A DNA stretch of 64,000 nucleotides. Origin: an uncultured Clostridium sp. (GTDB taxonomy: Bacteria; Bacillota; Clostridia; Lachnospirales; Lachnospiraceae). Shown here piece after piece: positions 51,067 to 60,026 of this stretch. The translations under genes were made by a program, and so were the position numbers. Location of the stretch: the NCBI RefSeq assembly GCF_900547735.1, contig NZ_URHZ01000005.1, forward strand, positions 1-64,000, given 5' to 3'. The notes under the pieces were generated by a model. It saw only the letters and a list, made by a program, of their open reading frames with translations. It had not been told where the DNA came from and did no database searches. The stretch's first letter is position 1. Every line of letters begins with the position of its first letter.

Positions 51067-52178
51067 CTGCCTTCCCCTCCTTTTCCAAAGCCGGAGCTGT
51101 AGTCCAGCTTTAATGTAAGCTCTTTATACCGGTGACAAGCCACCTGGTGGCAAGCCGTCACACTCTCAAGCACGGGGGCCTCCCTCCCGCACCTCTCCTG
51201 TTTGTACGGGCATCTCTCATGGAAAATGCAGCCGGACGGCGGATTTAAGAGGCTCGGCACATCGCCGGTCAGCGCTCCCGTATTGACCTGATAATCCGGA
51301 TCCGGAAGCGGCACCGCCGACAAAAGCGCATGGGTGTAGGGATGCTTTACGGCGGCAAACAGTTCGTTTTTCGGCGCCACTTCAACCAGATGGCCGAAAT
51401 ACATTACGCCGATTGTATCAGATATGTATTTAACAACGGAAAGGTTATGGGAAATAAAAAGATAGGTAAGTCCCAGTTCCTTCTGCAGATGCCTGAGCAG
51501 ATTCAGAATCTGAGCCTGGACCGATACGTCCAGGGCGGACACCGCCTCGTCGCAGATGACAAATTCCGGATTAAGCGCCAGGCTTCTGGCGATATTCACC
51601 CTCTGCCTCTGGCCGCCGGACAGCTGATGGGGCATTCTCGTAAGAAGGTTCACCGGCAGTCCGACCAGGCTGCACATCTCTTCCACCTTTTCGCGTTTCT
51701 CCTGTTTGGTGCCGTACTGGTGGATATCTAACGGCTCCATAATAATCTCTTCAATGGTAAGATACGGATCCAGCGCCTCGTAAGGATCCTGGAAAATAAC
51801 CTGCATTTCCCGGCGAACTTCGCGAAGCTGTCTGGCATTCATCTTATAGATCGGTTTCCCGTGGAAAAATACATCCCCGGCCGTCGCTTTGTACAGACTG
51901 AGAATCAGTCTTGCAAGAGTGCTTTTCCCGCAGCCAGATTCCCCCACCAGGCCGAAAGTCTCCCCTTTTCTTATGGAAAGTGATACTCCGTCAACAGCCT
52001 TGATAAACTCCTTGCTCTTCGCGGTGTTGGGAAACCATTTTTTTACGTCTCTCACTTCCAGAATTACTTCTTTTTCCACTTCTTTTTCTGTGTCTGTTTC
52101 TTTGTTATCTATTTCTTTGTTATCTATTTCTTTGTTATCTATTTCTCTGTTATCTTTCTCTCTGTTTTGCTCAGCCAT
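51063..52178 (-). CDS. Peptide ABC transporter ATPase (OppF-like) with repeat N-terminus
   Basis: A 371-residue ATPase of the OppF/DppF group, with Walker A GESGCGKST, signature LSGGQRQRVNIA, Walker B CDEAVSALD and the C-terminal CIFHERCPY zone. The first 35 residues are a charged tandem repeat of NKEID/NREID units, encoded by 15-bp repeats. Copy number changes would keep the frame. ATG at 52178 follows GGAAGGTTGACTT. Unusually, it is placed between the two permeases. Confidence 0.93.
   Translation of the reverse strand: MAEQNREKDNREIDNKEIDNKEIDNKETDTEKEVEKEVILEVRDVKKWFPNTAKSKEFIKAVDGVSLSIRKGETFGLVGESGCGKSTLARLILSLYKATAGDVFFHGKPIYKMNARQLREVRREMQVIFQDPYEALDPYLTIEEIIMEPLDIHQYGTKQEKREKVEEMCSLVGLPVNLLTRMPHQLSGGQRQRVNIARSLALNPEFVICDEAVSALDVSVQAQILNLLRHLQKELGLTYLFISHNLSVVKYISDTIGVMYFGHLVEVAPKNELFAAVKHPYTHALLSAVPLPDPDYQVNTGALTGDVPSLLNPPSGCIFHERCPYKQERCGREAPVLESVTACHQVACHRYKELTLKLDYSSGFGKGGEGR
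52096..52166 (-). repeat. 15-bp tandem repeat in oppF-like gene
   Basis: Four near-perfect 15-bp units of the form ATTTCTTTGTTATCT (plus strand) run from 52096 to 52155, followed by one degraded unit. They encode the NKEID repeats. Unit length is a multiple of three. Confidence 0.85.
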
Positions 52179-52214
52179 AAGTCAACCTTCCAATTCCAGC
52201 TTGCGTTATTTTGC

Positions 52215-53162
52215 TTATTTTGCAGAATCCTGAACACGAATACGCGGATCGAACACGCCGTATAAGATATCCGTAACCAGAATTACAAGAATCATAAATA
52301 CTGCCAGAAATACCGCCGTCCCCTGAATTACCGTGTAATCCCTGGCGTTAATGGCATCGACCAGAAGTTTTCCGATTCCCGGTCTTGCAAAAACCGTCTC
52401 CGTTACAACCGCGCCGCCCAGATATGCGGCAAAGGTTCCGCCTACCACCGTGATAATCGGTGTCAGTGCATTTCTCAGGGCGTGTTTTAAAATGATGGCG
52501 CTCTTTGCAATTCCCTTGGACTTACAGACCTTAATAAAGTCATTTCCCAGAATCTTGAGCATCGAGGTTCTCGTCGTCCTGGCAATGGATGCCGCCGAAC
52601 CGAGGCCAACCGTGATGACCGGTCCGATAAGGCCCAGGAAATGCTCTTCCGGCGCCAGGTTCAGGCCGATTACCGGAATCAGCTTAAGCTGAACGCCGAA
52701 TACGATGATGAGAATCAGGCCCAGGAAAAACGAGGGCATCGACATCAGGAGCGTATTCAGGCTGAGTATCGCCATATCAAATGCACTGCCGCGGTACAAT
52801 GCCGCAAATATCCCCGACGTCACTCCCAGCACAATGGCTAACAGCACCCCGAATATCGTCAGTTCCAGCGTGTTTGGAAGACAGTCCAGTATCATGCCGA
52901 ATACCGGCTGGTTATTCGCCATCGAATATCCCAAATCTCCCCGCAGCGTATCAAATACGGAATCTACCAGCTGTACTGCCATCGGACGGTTATATCCGTG
53001 CTCTTCCCTGTACTCCTCTATCTCTTGGACGGTGGCCGATTTGCCGAACTTCATCGCCACCGGATCACCCGGAATGGAACGGATAATCAGGAATACCACG
53101 ATCATACTTCCAAGAATCGTGGGAATGGCAAATAACAGACGTTTTAATATGTAACGTTTCAT
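52215..53162 (-). CDS. Peptide ABC transporter permease (OppB-like)
   Basis: A 315-residue permease with six helices. ILKRLLFAIPTILGSMIVVF, SIPGDPVAM and the loop KSKGIAKSAIILKHALRN are typical of OppB/DppB, and the C-terminal ILYGVFDPRIRV fits. ATG at 53162 follows GGAGGGGAAAC. It is separated from the binding-protein gene by a strong hairpin. Confidence 0.93.
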   Translation of the reverse strand: MKRYILKRLLFAIPTILGSMIVVFLIIRSIPGDPVAMKFGKSATVQEIEEYREEHGYNRPMAVQLVDSVFDTLRGDLGYSMANNQPVFGMILDCLPNTLELTIFGVLLAIVLGVTSGIFAALYRGSAFDMAILSLNTLLMSMPSFFLGLILIIVFGVQLKLIPVIGLNLAPEEHFLGLIGPVITVGLGSAASIARTTRTSMLKILGNDFIKVCKSKGIAKSAIILKHALRNALTPIITVVGGTFAAYLGGAVVTETVFARPGIGKLLVDAINARDYTVIQGTAVFLAVFMILVILVTDILYGVFDPRIRVQDSAK

Positions 53163-53195
53163 GTTTCCCCTCCTTCAACCTGTGAAGCGTTATCA

Positions 53196-53241
53196 TTCAC
53201 GGTACGGCCGCTCCTCTTTCGAAAAACAGCCGTACCGTGAA
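53196..53241 (-). promoter_or_regulatory. Intercistronic hairpin between OppA- and OppB-like genes
   Basis: Perfect 13-bp arms TTCACGGTACGGC (53196-53208) and GCCGTACCGTGAA (53229-53241). No T-tract follows. It resembles the stabilising hairpin after binding-protein genes. Confidence 0.7.
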
Positions 53242-53263
53242 CAGCAGCTCTTTTACAGGTCCA

Positions 53264-54856
53264 CTACTGCAGATCCATGTTCTTAAACTGGAACAGAAGT
53301 TCAGCGTTCAGTGAGAAGCCTTTTACTGTATCCTTAACCAGGATATCACCGCAGGATTCAGCGATCGGAATGGAAGGAATGCTCTCAACAAGAATCTTCT
53401 GTGCATCGCCGAAATACTTATCTTTCTCGGCTTTATCGATGGAATCAAAACCTTTGGCTACAAGCTCGTCAAATTCTTCATTTCTAAACTGGCACCAGTT
53501 ACTTCCCGGAATCTTGGCGCTTGTGAAGGAAGTCAGCCACTGGTCACCGCGGTATCCGTCTCCGTTTACCAGGAACCACATGTCATGGCGTCCGTTTCTC
53601 ACATCGTCGAGGAAGGTTGCAAACTCGGTAAGATTCAACTGCATGTCGATGCCGATGTCGGCCATATACTCCTGGATGACAAGCAGCGGTCCTTTGGAAA
53701 GGGTGTCGTTCGGTGAGGCAACCGATGTGGAGAAGCCGTCCGGATAGCCTGCTTCCGCCAGAAGCTGTTTGGCCTTCTCAGGGTTGTATTCATATGTATA
53801 ACCGCTCTGCTCCGGTGTGCTGGCATAAATACAGTAGGACTGAACATAGCCTGTCGGCGGGAACAGCGTTCCTCTCCAGTAATCATTGAGCATTTCATCG
53901 TAATTGATTGCATATTTAAGGGCTTCCCTGACTTTCGGATTGTTGAACGGCTCCTTTTCCAGGTTCATACCGAGGTAATAACATCCGGCTCCCGCAACTT
54001 TCTTTACTTCGCAGCCTTCCGTATTCTCGAATTTAAGAATGCTGTTGGCATCGTTCAGGGTCATGATATCTACTTCGCCCGCATTGTAGAGGTTGATTCT
54101 GCTTGACTCATCGGCCAGCATCGTAATTTCCACTTTGTCTAAAAGGGCTTTTTCACCCCAGTAATCTTCAAAACGTTTAATCACATATGCCTCTGCCGGT
54201 TTGCCGGATTCGTATTCGAAAGGCCCTGTACCGACCGGTTTTGCACCAAATCCGGAAGGTTTCAGTTCTTCATATGCCTTTTTACAGATGATATTGCTGT
54301 ACCATGATGCGAAATCCATCAGGATTTCATTGTCCGCCTCTTTTAAATGAAGTACAAACACGTAAGGGTCGGAGGTGTCCATGGATTCGATGTTGTCTAC
54401 CTTGCACTTTGATTTTGTATCCGTGGCTCCTACGTCGGGATCACTCAAACGTTCCAGTGTGTATGCCACATCCTCGGATGTGAATTCACCGTATCCGGCA
54501 TGGAACTGTACGCCCTTTCTCAGATTGAAGGTGTAAGTTTTCCTGTCGTCGGAAACCTCCCAGCTCTCTGCCAGGCTGGGAACCAGATTTCTGTCTTCAT
54601 CAAAGGCCAGCAATGTCTCAAAAATAGAGATACCGGCTTTAACACTTCCTCCGTCGCCCCAGAGCGCCGGATCAAAAGTGGATTTTTCCCAGTGTGTCGC
54701 AACCTTCAGCACCTTTTCCCCATTTTCGGCTGAACTCTGCTCTGCAGCGGAACTGCCGCCTGTGGCCGCCTGCTTATTTCCTCCGCAGCCGGTTATTATC
54801 ATCGATACGGAGAGCGCTAACGCTGCCGCCGTTGTCAGTAATCTTATTTTTTTCAT
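53264..54856 (-). CDS. Peptide/nickel ABC transporter substrate-binding lipoprotein
   Basis: A 530-residue family-5 solute-binding lipoprotein. The signal MKKIRLLTTAAALALSVSMI ends at the lipobox ITGC. Family parts are SLAESWEVSDDRKTYTFNLR, FGAKPVGTGPFEYESGKP and AEAGYPDGFSTSV. ATG at 54856 follows AAGGAGCCAGAAT. It is the first gene of the operon. With two hydrolases downstream, the ligand may be an N-acylated or lactone-type compound and not a plain peptide. Confidence 0.93.
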   Translation of the reverse strand: MKKIRLLTTAAALALSVSMIITGCGGNKQAATGGSSAAEQSSAENGEKVLKVATHWEKSTFDPALWGDGGSVKAGISIFETLLAFDEDRNLVPSLAESWEVSDDRKTYTFNLRKGVQFHAGYGEFTSEDVAYTLERLSDPDVGATDTKSKCKVDNIESMDTSDPYVFVLHLKEADNEILMDFASWYSNIICKKAYEELKPSGFGAKPVGTGPFEYESGKPAEAYVIKRFEDYWGEKALLDKVEITMLADESSRINLYNAGEVDIMTLNDANSILKFENTEGCEVKKVAGAGCYYLGMNLEKEPFNNPKVREALKYAINYDEMLNDYWRGTLFPPTGYVQSYCIYASTPEQSGYTYEYNPEKAKQLLAEAGYPDGFSTSVASPNDTLSKGPLLVIQEYMADIGIDMQLNLTEFATFLDDVRNGRHDMWFLVNGDGYRGDQWLTSFTSAKIPGSNWCQFRNEEFDELVAKGFDSIDKAEKDKYFGDAQKILVESIPSIPIAESCGDILVKDTVKGFSLNAELLFQFKNMDLQ

Positions 54857-55220
54857 ATTCTGGCTCCTTTCAACCCTCGTTCACTTTTTAAGAAACAGAA
54901 GAATTTTACATCTCAATCTTTTTCATCTTTTTGCCGCCGGCTTCCATGTCATATGGCTGTTGTTCCCCGCTTCAGACGGACTTGCATGAAATCAGTATTC
55001 ATTCACGCTAATCAGGAAAATCCGAATATAAAAAATAATCCAAATTATTTTCTCCTGTTTCCTTCTAACTACTTATATCCTTATTTTCCCGGAATTTTTG
55101 GATATTTTAGTGTAACTTTATTTCCATGCCTGAATATTAACACATTGTTACTTAATTGTCATTACAAAAACAGGAGGGTCCTCTTTAAAAAAAGCCTCGT
55201 TTTTTATGTGTGGTATATAA
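54857..55220 (-). promoter_or_regulatory. Leader and promoter region of the peptide operon
   Basis: No gene is seen. A possible promoter is -35 ATGACA (55157-55162) and -10 TAATAT (55134-55139), spaced 17, which gives a leader of about 270 nt. AAAATAAT (55032-55039) and ATTATTTT (55044-55051) form an AT-rich dyad in it. Evidence is moderate. Confidence 0.4.
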
Positions 55221-55286
55221 CAGTTGGGGAAAAAACAGGGTTAGGGGCTTCCCCAACTGCCTGCGGAGAAGCCTCTAACCCTGTTT
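55221..55286 (-). terminator. Terminator of the catabolic operon with overlapping alternative hairpin
   Basis: Arms 55233-55251 (AAACAGGGTTAGGGGCTTC) and 55268-55286 pair over 19 bases with one wobble; on the minus strand a T6 run follows. A second 11-bp pairing, CAGTTGGGGAA (55221-55231) with TTCCCCAACTG (55249-55259), shares three bases and competes. The symporter stop lies in the first arm. Confidence 0.8.
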
Positions 55287-56648
55287 CTTATTTTGTGTCA
55301 TCAAACTCACGACAACATATCCTATCGCGGAAGGAAGCAGCGGGAATACGCTGCCATAGGGAAGATCTGCTATCCCTAAGCCATCCAGGAGCACAAAACC
55401 AATCCCAAGTACCGCGCTTGCTATGGCTCCCCGGGAATTTCCTTTTTTCCAGAATACTCCGCCAACAAACGCCGGCAGACAGCCAGCACTGATAAAGGTA
55501 TAACTGAGTGCCAGCAATTCAATTATATTATTCATAGACAAGGCCAGGACTACACTAAATATACATACAAGCGCATTGACAATAAACATCAGCTGTCTGC
55601 ATTCCTTTTCGTCCGCATCCGGTTTTATCATTCCCCTGTATATATCATGTACTATATTTGTCGACACGCCTGCAAAAATGGAATTACAGGCCGACATCAC
55701 CGCACAAATTATAGCTGCCAGAAGTATCGCTCCGGCCAGCGGAGGCAGTTTTTCCAGAATCAGCAGCATAAAAACCTCGTCTCCGTTTTTTCCCGGATAA
55801 AGGCATCTTCCATACATTCCGAGAAGAACCGGCACAAAAGCCACCGGCAGTAAAAGAATTCCTCCAAATAGATTGCCGTAAACTGCTGCGCTCTCACTCT
55901 TAGCCGAGGCGCACCGCTGAAACAATCCCTGACTGACGAATACCGCAGCAATGGTCGGCACCGTATTCATGACAAATGTTTCGCCGTCATACGGAAACAT
56001 TGAGAAGCAGGATTCAGGCAGCCCAGACTGAAGAAATGATACCCCATTTCCAGAAACCATCAGGAAAAGAGCCGCCATCATGCCCACAAAGATGACCGAA
56101 CTCTGTAGGAAAGAAGCCACAAGCGCTCCCCAATAGCCACTGACAGCCGCATAGCAAAATGAAGCGGCCGCAGTGATAATTACTCCCATATTTCCATTGA
56201 GACCTGCGGAATAGAAAACAGCTTTTCCGGCCAGAAGCTGTCCGGCAAACAGAGCTATGCAGCTTAAAGGCGTGACGGTACTATAAATCAGCCTGCTGGA
56301 ATACCCACCGTAGCGTTCTTTGAAATAGTCGGACAGGGATACATATCCATGGCGGTAGATAAATTTTGTCACAATCATTCCGGCCGCAATAAATGAAAGA
56401 CCGCACCCTAAACCGTACCATGCTCCCCCCAATCCATATAAAGCCCCATATTCGGCTCCTCCAATTACAAAACCGCTGCCGATTTGCATCCCGACCGCAC
56501 TGCCTGTAAGCAGGAGAAGAGACGACTGTCCTCCGGCCGTTATGCTGTCCTTAAACGTTTTTACATATTTCCTTCCCCTCAGGCCTATAAAACCTGTCAT
56601 TATCATATACACGAACAGGATTCCAACCATCATCCCCGATGTACTCAT
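55275..56648 (-). CDS. Sodium:solute symporter (SSS family), second copy
   Basis: A 457-residue membrane protein with about 13 helices. GSAVGMQIGSGFVIGGAEYG, WYGLGCGLSFIAAG and YVSLSDYFKERYGG match SSS symporters such as those for sugars and organic acids. The ATG at 56648 has a purine-rich AAAGGGG upstream. It is a paralogue of the symporter at 60027-61412 and is the last gene of the operon. Confidence 0.88.
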   Translation of the reverse strand: MSTSGMMVGILFVYMIMTGFIGLRGRKYVKTFKDSITAGGQSSLLLLTGSAVGMQIGSGFVIGGAEYGALYGLGGAWYGLGCGLSFIAAGMIVTKFIYRHGYVSLSDYFKERYGGYSSRLIYSTVTPLSCIALFAGQLLAGKAVFYSAGLNGNMGVIITAAASFCYAAVSGYWGALVASFLQSSVIFVGMMAALFLMVSGNGVSFLQSGLPESCFSMFPYDGETFVMNTVPTIAAVFVSQGLFQRCASAKSESAAVYGNLFGGILLLPVAFVPVLLGMYGRCLYPGKNGDEVFMLLILEKLPPLAGAILLAAIICAVMSACNSIFAGVSTNIVHDIYRGMIKPDADEKECRQLMFIVNALVCIFSVVLALSMNNIIELLALSYTFISAGCLPAFVGGVFWKKGNSRGAIASAVLGIGFVLLDGLGIADLPYGSVFPLLPSAIGYVVVSLMTQNKKQG

Positions 56649-56716
56649 GCTTTCCCCTTTCCAGATGGCTGCCAGCATAAACGCAGCCTGCAAGAATGAG
56701 TTACGACATTAACCGC

Positions 56717-57622
56717 TCAGAGCACGGGGAACACTTTTAATTCCGCTGTTTCTGTCCACGGCACATCCTCCGGAGTCCCAAAGTTTTTAACCAGTTCTAT
56801 GCGCAGATATCTTGCCTTGACCGGCCGCTCCAGAAAGTAGGTGTTCCACTTTTCTTTCATCTCCATGTGCACATCCAGAATTTTCTCCCAGCTTACAATG
56901 TCAATCTCTTCATCTTCCCGTCCAAAACGTGAGCATCGTTCATCATTGCTGATATAAAGACGGATATGTTCCGCCATCTCCTCCTCAATACTGATGGTGG
57001 AACCTACGTTATGGAAAATACGTACTGTTCCAATTGTCTGCTCCTCCCCGAAAAAGTCCAGAATCGCATTGGCAGGCCCCATTGTATTTGCTCCCCAGGT
57101 TCCTCCGTGCCTCTCCACGTCATCGTCAATCAGGTTACAAACCCAGTAATAAGGATTCTTCTCGGTTGTGCTGGCCCATTGGATCCTGGAATAAAGACTG
57201 CCGTCCCTCCTTACGCCTGATGGCAGAAAGCCTCTTTCAACATCTCCAATCAGGATTTTACCGTCCTCTACTTTACATGTGTAATATCCCGGAAGGAATC
57301 CATATAAGGTCTCTACCTGTATAATTCTGATATCACCCTCTGTATATTCCAGTTCCCCTGCATCGGTAATGACCGTATTGATACCTACCGCCCCAAGAAA
57401 ATCAGCCGCCTCTTTTGTTAAAACAGGTCCTGCATATTCCCGTTCCGGGCAAACTGTAAGCTGTCTCGATTTCCTGCTCTTGATTATAAGAATCTCAAAC
57501 GGCGGCAGATTTTTCAAATGTTCCAGGTTCCATGCCCGGATCTCTCCGTCTATTCTATAAAAATCCTCCGTATAGGCAATACGGCCTCCTGATACCGGTT
57601 CATAATTTCTTTTAAGCTCCAC
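56717..57622 (-). CDS. Unknown protein with possible discoidin-like C-terminus
   Basis: A 301-residue soluble protein with no signal peptide or membrane segment. I do not recognise the N-terminal 150 residues. The C-terminal half (about 150-300) has SRIQWASTTEKNPYYWVCNL, FHNVGSTISIEEEMAEHIRL and a final VKARYLRIELVKN, a pattern seen in galactose-binding-like (F5/8 discoidin) domains. GTG at 57622 follows AGGAGG. It sits between a DeoC-type aldolase and the second symporter, so a carbohydrate-linked role is plausible but not shown. Confidence 0.55.
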   Translation of the reverse strand: MELKRNYEPVSGGRIAYTEDFYRIDGEIRAWNLEHLKNLPPFEILIIKSRKSRQLTVCPEREYAGPVLTKEAADFLGAVGINTVITDAGELEYTEGDIRIIQVETLYGFLPGYYTCKVEDGKILIGDVERGFLPSGVRRDGSLYSRIQWASTTEKNPYYWVCNLIDDDVERHGGTWGANTMGPANAILDFFGEEQTIGTVRIFHNVGSTISIEEEMAEHIRLYISNDERCSRFGREDEEIDIVSWEKILDVHMEMKEKWNTYFLERPVKARYLRIELVKNFGTPEDVPWTETAELKVFPVL

Positions 57623-57650
57623 TGCTTTTTACCTCCTTTCATTTATTTTC

Positions 57651-58319
57651 TCAATCCTTTATGGCATCCAGAATCTCAAATGCCCGGCTGCTGCACACAA
57701 TATCTGCCCCGGCCTCCAACAAATCCCTTACCTCTTTTTCAGTTTCGACAAGACCTTCCGCCTTAACCAGCAGATCCCGCTTCAAGGCACTTTTTATCTT
57801 CTTAACATCCCCGGCAACTGTTTTTCTGGGTATGACCAGGTCACCGGAGGTCGTCTTCAGTCCGTCGACACCACAGTCTTCACAAAACATCACGAGTTCT
57901 TCGAGTTCCTGTTCACCGAGCTGATATGTATTCAGGACTGCAAATAACGCGGTTCCCTCCATATGAATTAATTTAACCGTCTCTGTCAATTCCAAGGCCA
58001 ATGTCTCTTTATCACCCGATTTAAATGCCGACAGGTTAACTCCCATATCAATTTCGGCAGCACCTGTTTTAGCGGAGAAAAAAGCATCCGCTATCTTCGT
58101 TTCAGGTACATCGATGCCGGATGGATAACCACTTACCGTGCAGACCTTCACCTTTTCTTTGGATGCATCAATCGCCGTCTTTACCATATTCTGGAAGACG
58201 CAGACACCATACAAATCATAACGGATTGCTCTTCTTACAAATTCACTTATCTGCTCTTTCGTATGTCCGATTGACAGGTCGGTCGCTATCATCTTTTTCG
58301 CTAACTCTGCTTTTTTCAT
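57651..58319 (-). CDS. DeoC-type aldolase, divergent paralogue 1
   Basis: A 222-residue TIM-barrel protein of the DeoC/LacD aldolase family. The acid Asp is in AAEIDMGVNLS, the Schiff-base Lys in DGLKTTSGDLV and a second Lys in LLVKAEGLVE. Standard deoxyribose-phosphate aldolases have KASGGIR there; here GGIR is replaced by EGLVE, so the phosphate-binding loop differs. ATG at 58319 follows GAGGGACAC. Deoxyribose-5-phosphate as substrate is therefore uncertain. It is 13 bases from the second paralogue. Confidence 0.8.
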   Translation of the reverse strand: MKKAELAKKMIATDLSIGHTKEQISEFVRRAIRYDLYGVCVFQNMVKTAIDASKEKVKVCTVSGYPSGIDVPETKIADAFFSAKTGAAEIDMGVNLSAFKSGDKETLALELTETVKLIHMEGTALFAVLNTYQLGEQELEELVMFCEDCGVDGLKTTSGDLVIPRKTVAGDVKKIKSALKRDLLVKAEGLVETEKEVRDLLEAGADIVCSSRAFEILDAIKD

Positions 58320-58331
58320 GTGTCCCTCTCC

Positions 58332-58994
58332 TTATTCAAAGGTGTCTAAAATCTGAAACGGCGCACTTGTTGCAATCCTGTCACAACCGGCAAGAATCAT
58401 CTCCTTTGCCTGCTGCCCGTTTCTGACACCTCCCGAAACCATGACCTTAATTGCATCACCGAAATGGGATTTGATATTCCGCACCTCCTCCGGAGTACTT
58501 CTGCATCCATGTCCCGTATTGGTTTTCAGAAACGGCACTTTTGATTCAATACACAGTTCAGCCGCCTTAAGCTGTTGGTCCGGTGTGAGCAGAGTCGCAA
58601 AATAAATAATTTTAATCAGTTTATCTTCTCCTGCCAGTTCAAGCACCGCCTTAATTTCATCCTTGACCGTTTCATACTCTCCGGCCATAAATGCACTAAT
58701 GTTCATAGATACATCCAGTTCGTCCGCCCCAGCCTTAAATGCCTCCTGTGCCGCCTTCAGACGGATCGCATTGACCGCGCCGCCCATCGGATAATCCACG
58801 ACGGAAACAACTTTTCTTCCCGCTTCATGGGCGATATCGGCAACATGCCTGATAAAATAAGCCGAGGCCAGTATTCCGGCAAATTCGTACTGCGCCGCCC
58901 GCTTTGTAAACGCGACTGCCTCTTCAATTGTAGGATTCGCCGCTGCCATGGACCCGTCCAGCATATGTTCTACATTTCTTTTCGTTATTTCCAT
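58332..58994 (-). CDS. DeoC-type aldolase, divergent paralogue 2
   Basis: A 220-residue DeoC-family aldolase. Asp in DELDVSMNISA and the Schiff-base Lys in PFLKTNTGHGC are kept. In the KASGGIR region it reads MVSGGVR, so the phosphate loop GGxR is kept but the usual proton-relay Lys is Met. The two paralogues lack complementary features, which hints at a mixed complex or a new specificity. The ATG at 58994 gives a length equal to paralogue 1; the longer frame is not supported. Confidence 0.8.
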   Translation of the reverse strand: MEITKRNVEHMLDGSMAAANPTIEEAVAFTKRAAQYEFAGILASAYFIRHVADIAHEAGRKVVSVVDYPMGGAVNAIRLKAAQEAFKAGADELDVSMNISAFMAGEYETVKDEIKAVLELAGEDKLIKIIYFATLLTPDQQLKAAELCIESKVPFLKTNTGHGCRSTPEEVRNIKSHFGDAIKVMVSGGVRNGQQAKEMILAGCDRIATSAPFQILDTFE

Positions 58995-59074
58995 TCTTTC
59001 CGTTCGCGCTCCTTTCCCGTTTTCCGGCGGGCAGAGTCTCTGTCTGCCCACCTTACTCCGGCTGTCTTTTTCCA

Positions 59075-60025
59075 CTACAGCAGTTTTCTATAGTCTGCCT
59101 TCATTTTCTCCAGTTCCTCTTTCTCCGGGAAAAATTCAAAGATTGACTCCTGCGGACCTCTCTTCACTGCACAGGCGGCAATGCATCCTGCGTGGATCAC
59201 TGCTTCCGTCAGCTCCATTCCGGAGGCAATCCCCGCAACAAAGGCCCCTGCGAAGGTATCTCCCGCACTGGTGGTATCCCGCACGATGACGGGAACACAT
59301 GGAAACACCCTTTCTCTGTCCTTCTCCACCAGAACGGAACCCTTGCCTCCCATCGTGATAACTACAGCTTTATTTACTCCTTTTTCAAGAAGAATTCTTC
59401 CCGCCTGAACAGCCGTATCATAATCTACCACCTGGATACCGCTGAGTAAGGATGCCTCATGCTCATTCGGTTTCATATATGTAATAAACTGATACAGTTC
59501 CTCATCAAATTCCACGACTGGAGCCGGATCTACCATTGTCTCCACTCCAAGTGCATGGGCCTTCCTGATTGCATACTCAATCGCGTCAAAGTTATTTTCA
59601 AACTGGAAACCGGCCACAGCGCATTCCCGAATCATCGGTTCTGCGTTGTCAATATCCTGTGTTGTAATTTCCGCATTAGCTCCTGGTACCACAATAATGA
59701 TGTTTTCACCTTTCTCATTCAGCATAACTCCGGCTGCGCCGGTCGCATGTTCCTTATCAATTTTTACATGCGTACAGTCGATACCGGCTCTCTCAAAATC
59801 ATGGATACACATATGGCCGTATTCATCATCCCCTACTCTCATGATTCCACTTATTTCTGCGCCTGCCAATGCAGCCGCCAGCATCTGGCCATGTCCTTTT
59901 GCTCCCCCCGACATCTTAAACCGGTAGCCCATAACAGTTTCTCCCATGGAGGGCATTTCTTTTGCTGTAAACGAATAGCAGCAATGGTAACTTCCGAGTA
60001 TAAACGCCTTATTATTTTTTGTCAT
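59075..60025 (-). CDS. PfkB-family carbohydrate kinase (ribokinase-like)
   Basis: A 316-residue sugar kinase. The N-terminal GETVMGYRFKMSGGAKGHGQ and VGDDEYG fit ribokinase-like substrate binding. DTTSAGDTFAGAFVAGIA is the C-terminal PfkB signature with the catalytic Asp. ATG at 60025 follows GGAGGG. It likely phosphorylates the sugar or deoxysugar imported by the symporter before aldol cleavage. Confidence 0.88.
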   Translation of the reverse strand: MTKNNKAFILGSYHCCYSFTAKEMPSMGETVMGYRFKMSGGAKGHGQMLAAALAGAEISGIMRVGDDEYGHMCIHDFERAGIDCTHVKIDKEHATGAAGVMLNEKGENIIIVVPGANAEITTQDIDNAEPMIRECAVAGFQFENNFDAIEYAIRKAHALGVETMVDPAPVVEFDEELYQFITYMKPNEHEASLLSGIQVVDYDTAVQAGRILLEKGVNKAVVITMGGKGSVLVEKDRERVFPCVPVIVRDTTSAGDTFAGAFVAGIASGMELTEAVIHAGCIAACAVKRGPQESIFEFFPEKEELEKMKADYRKLL

Positions 60026-60026
60026 A

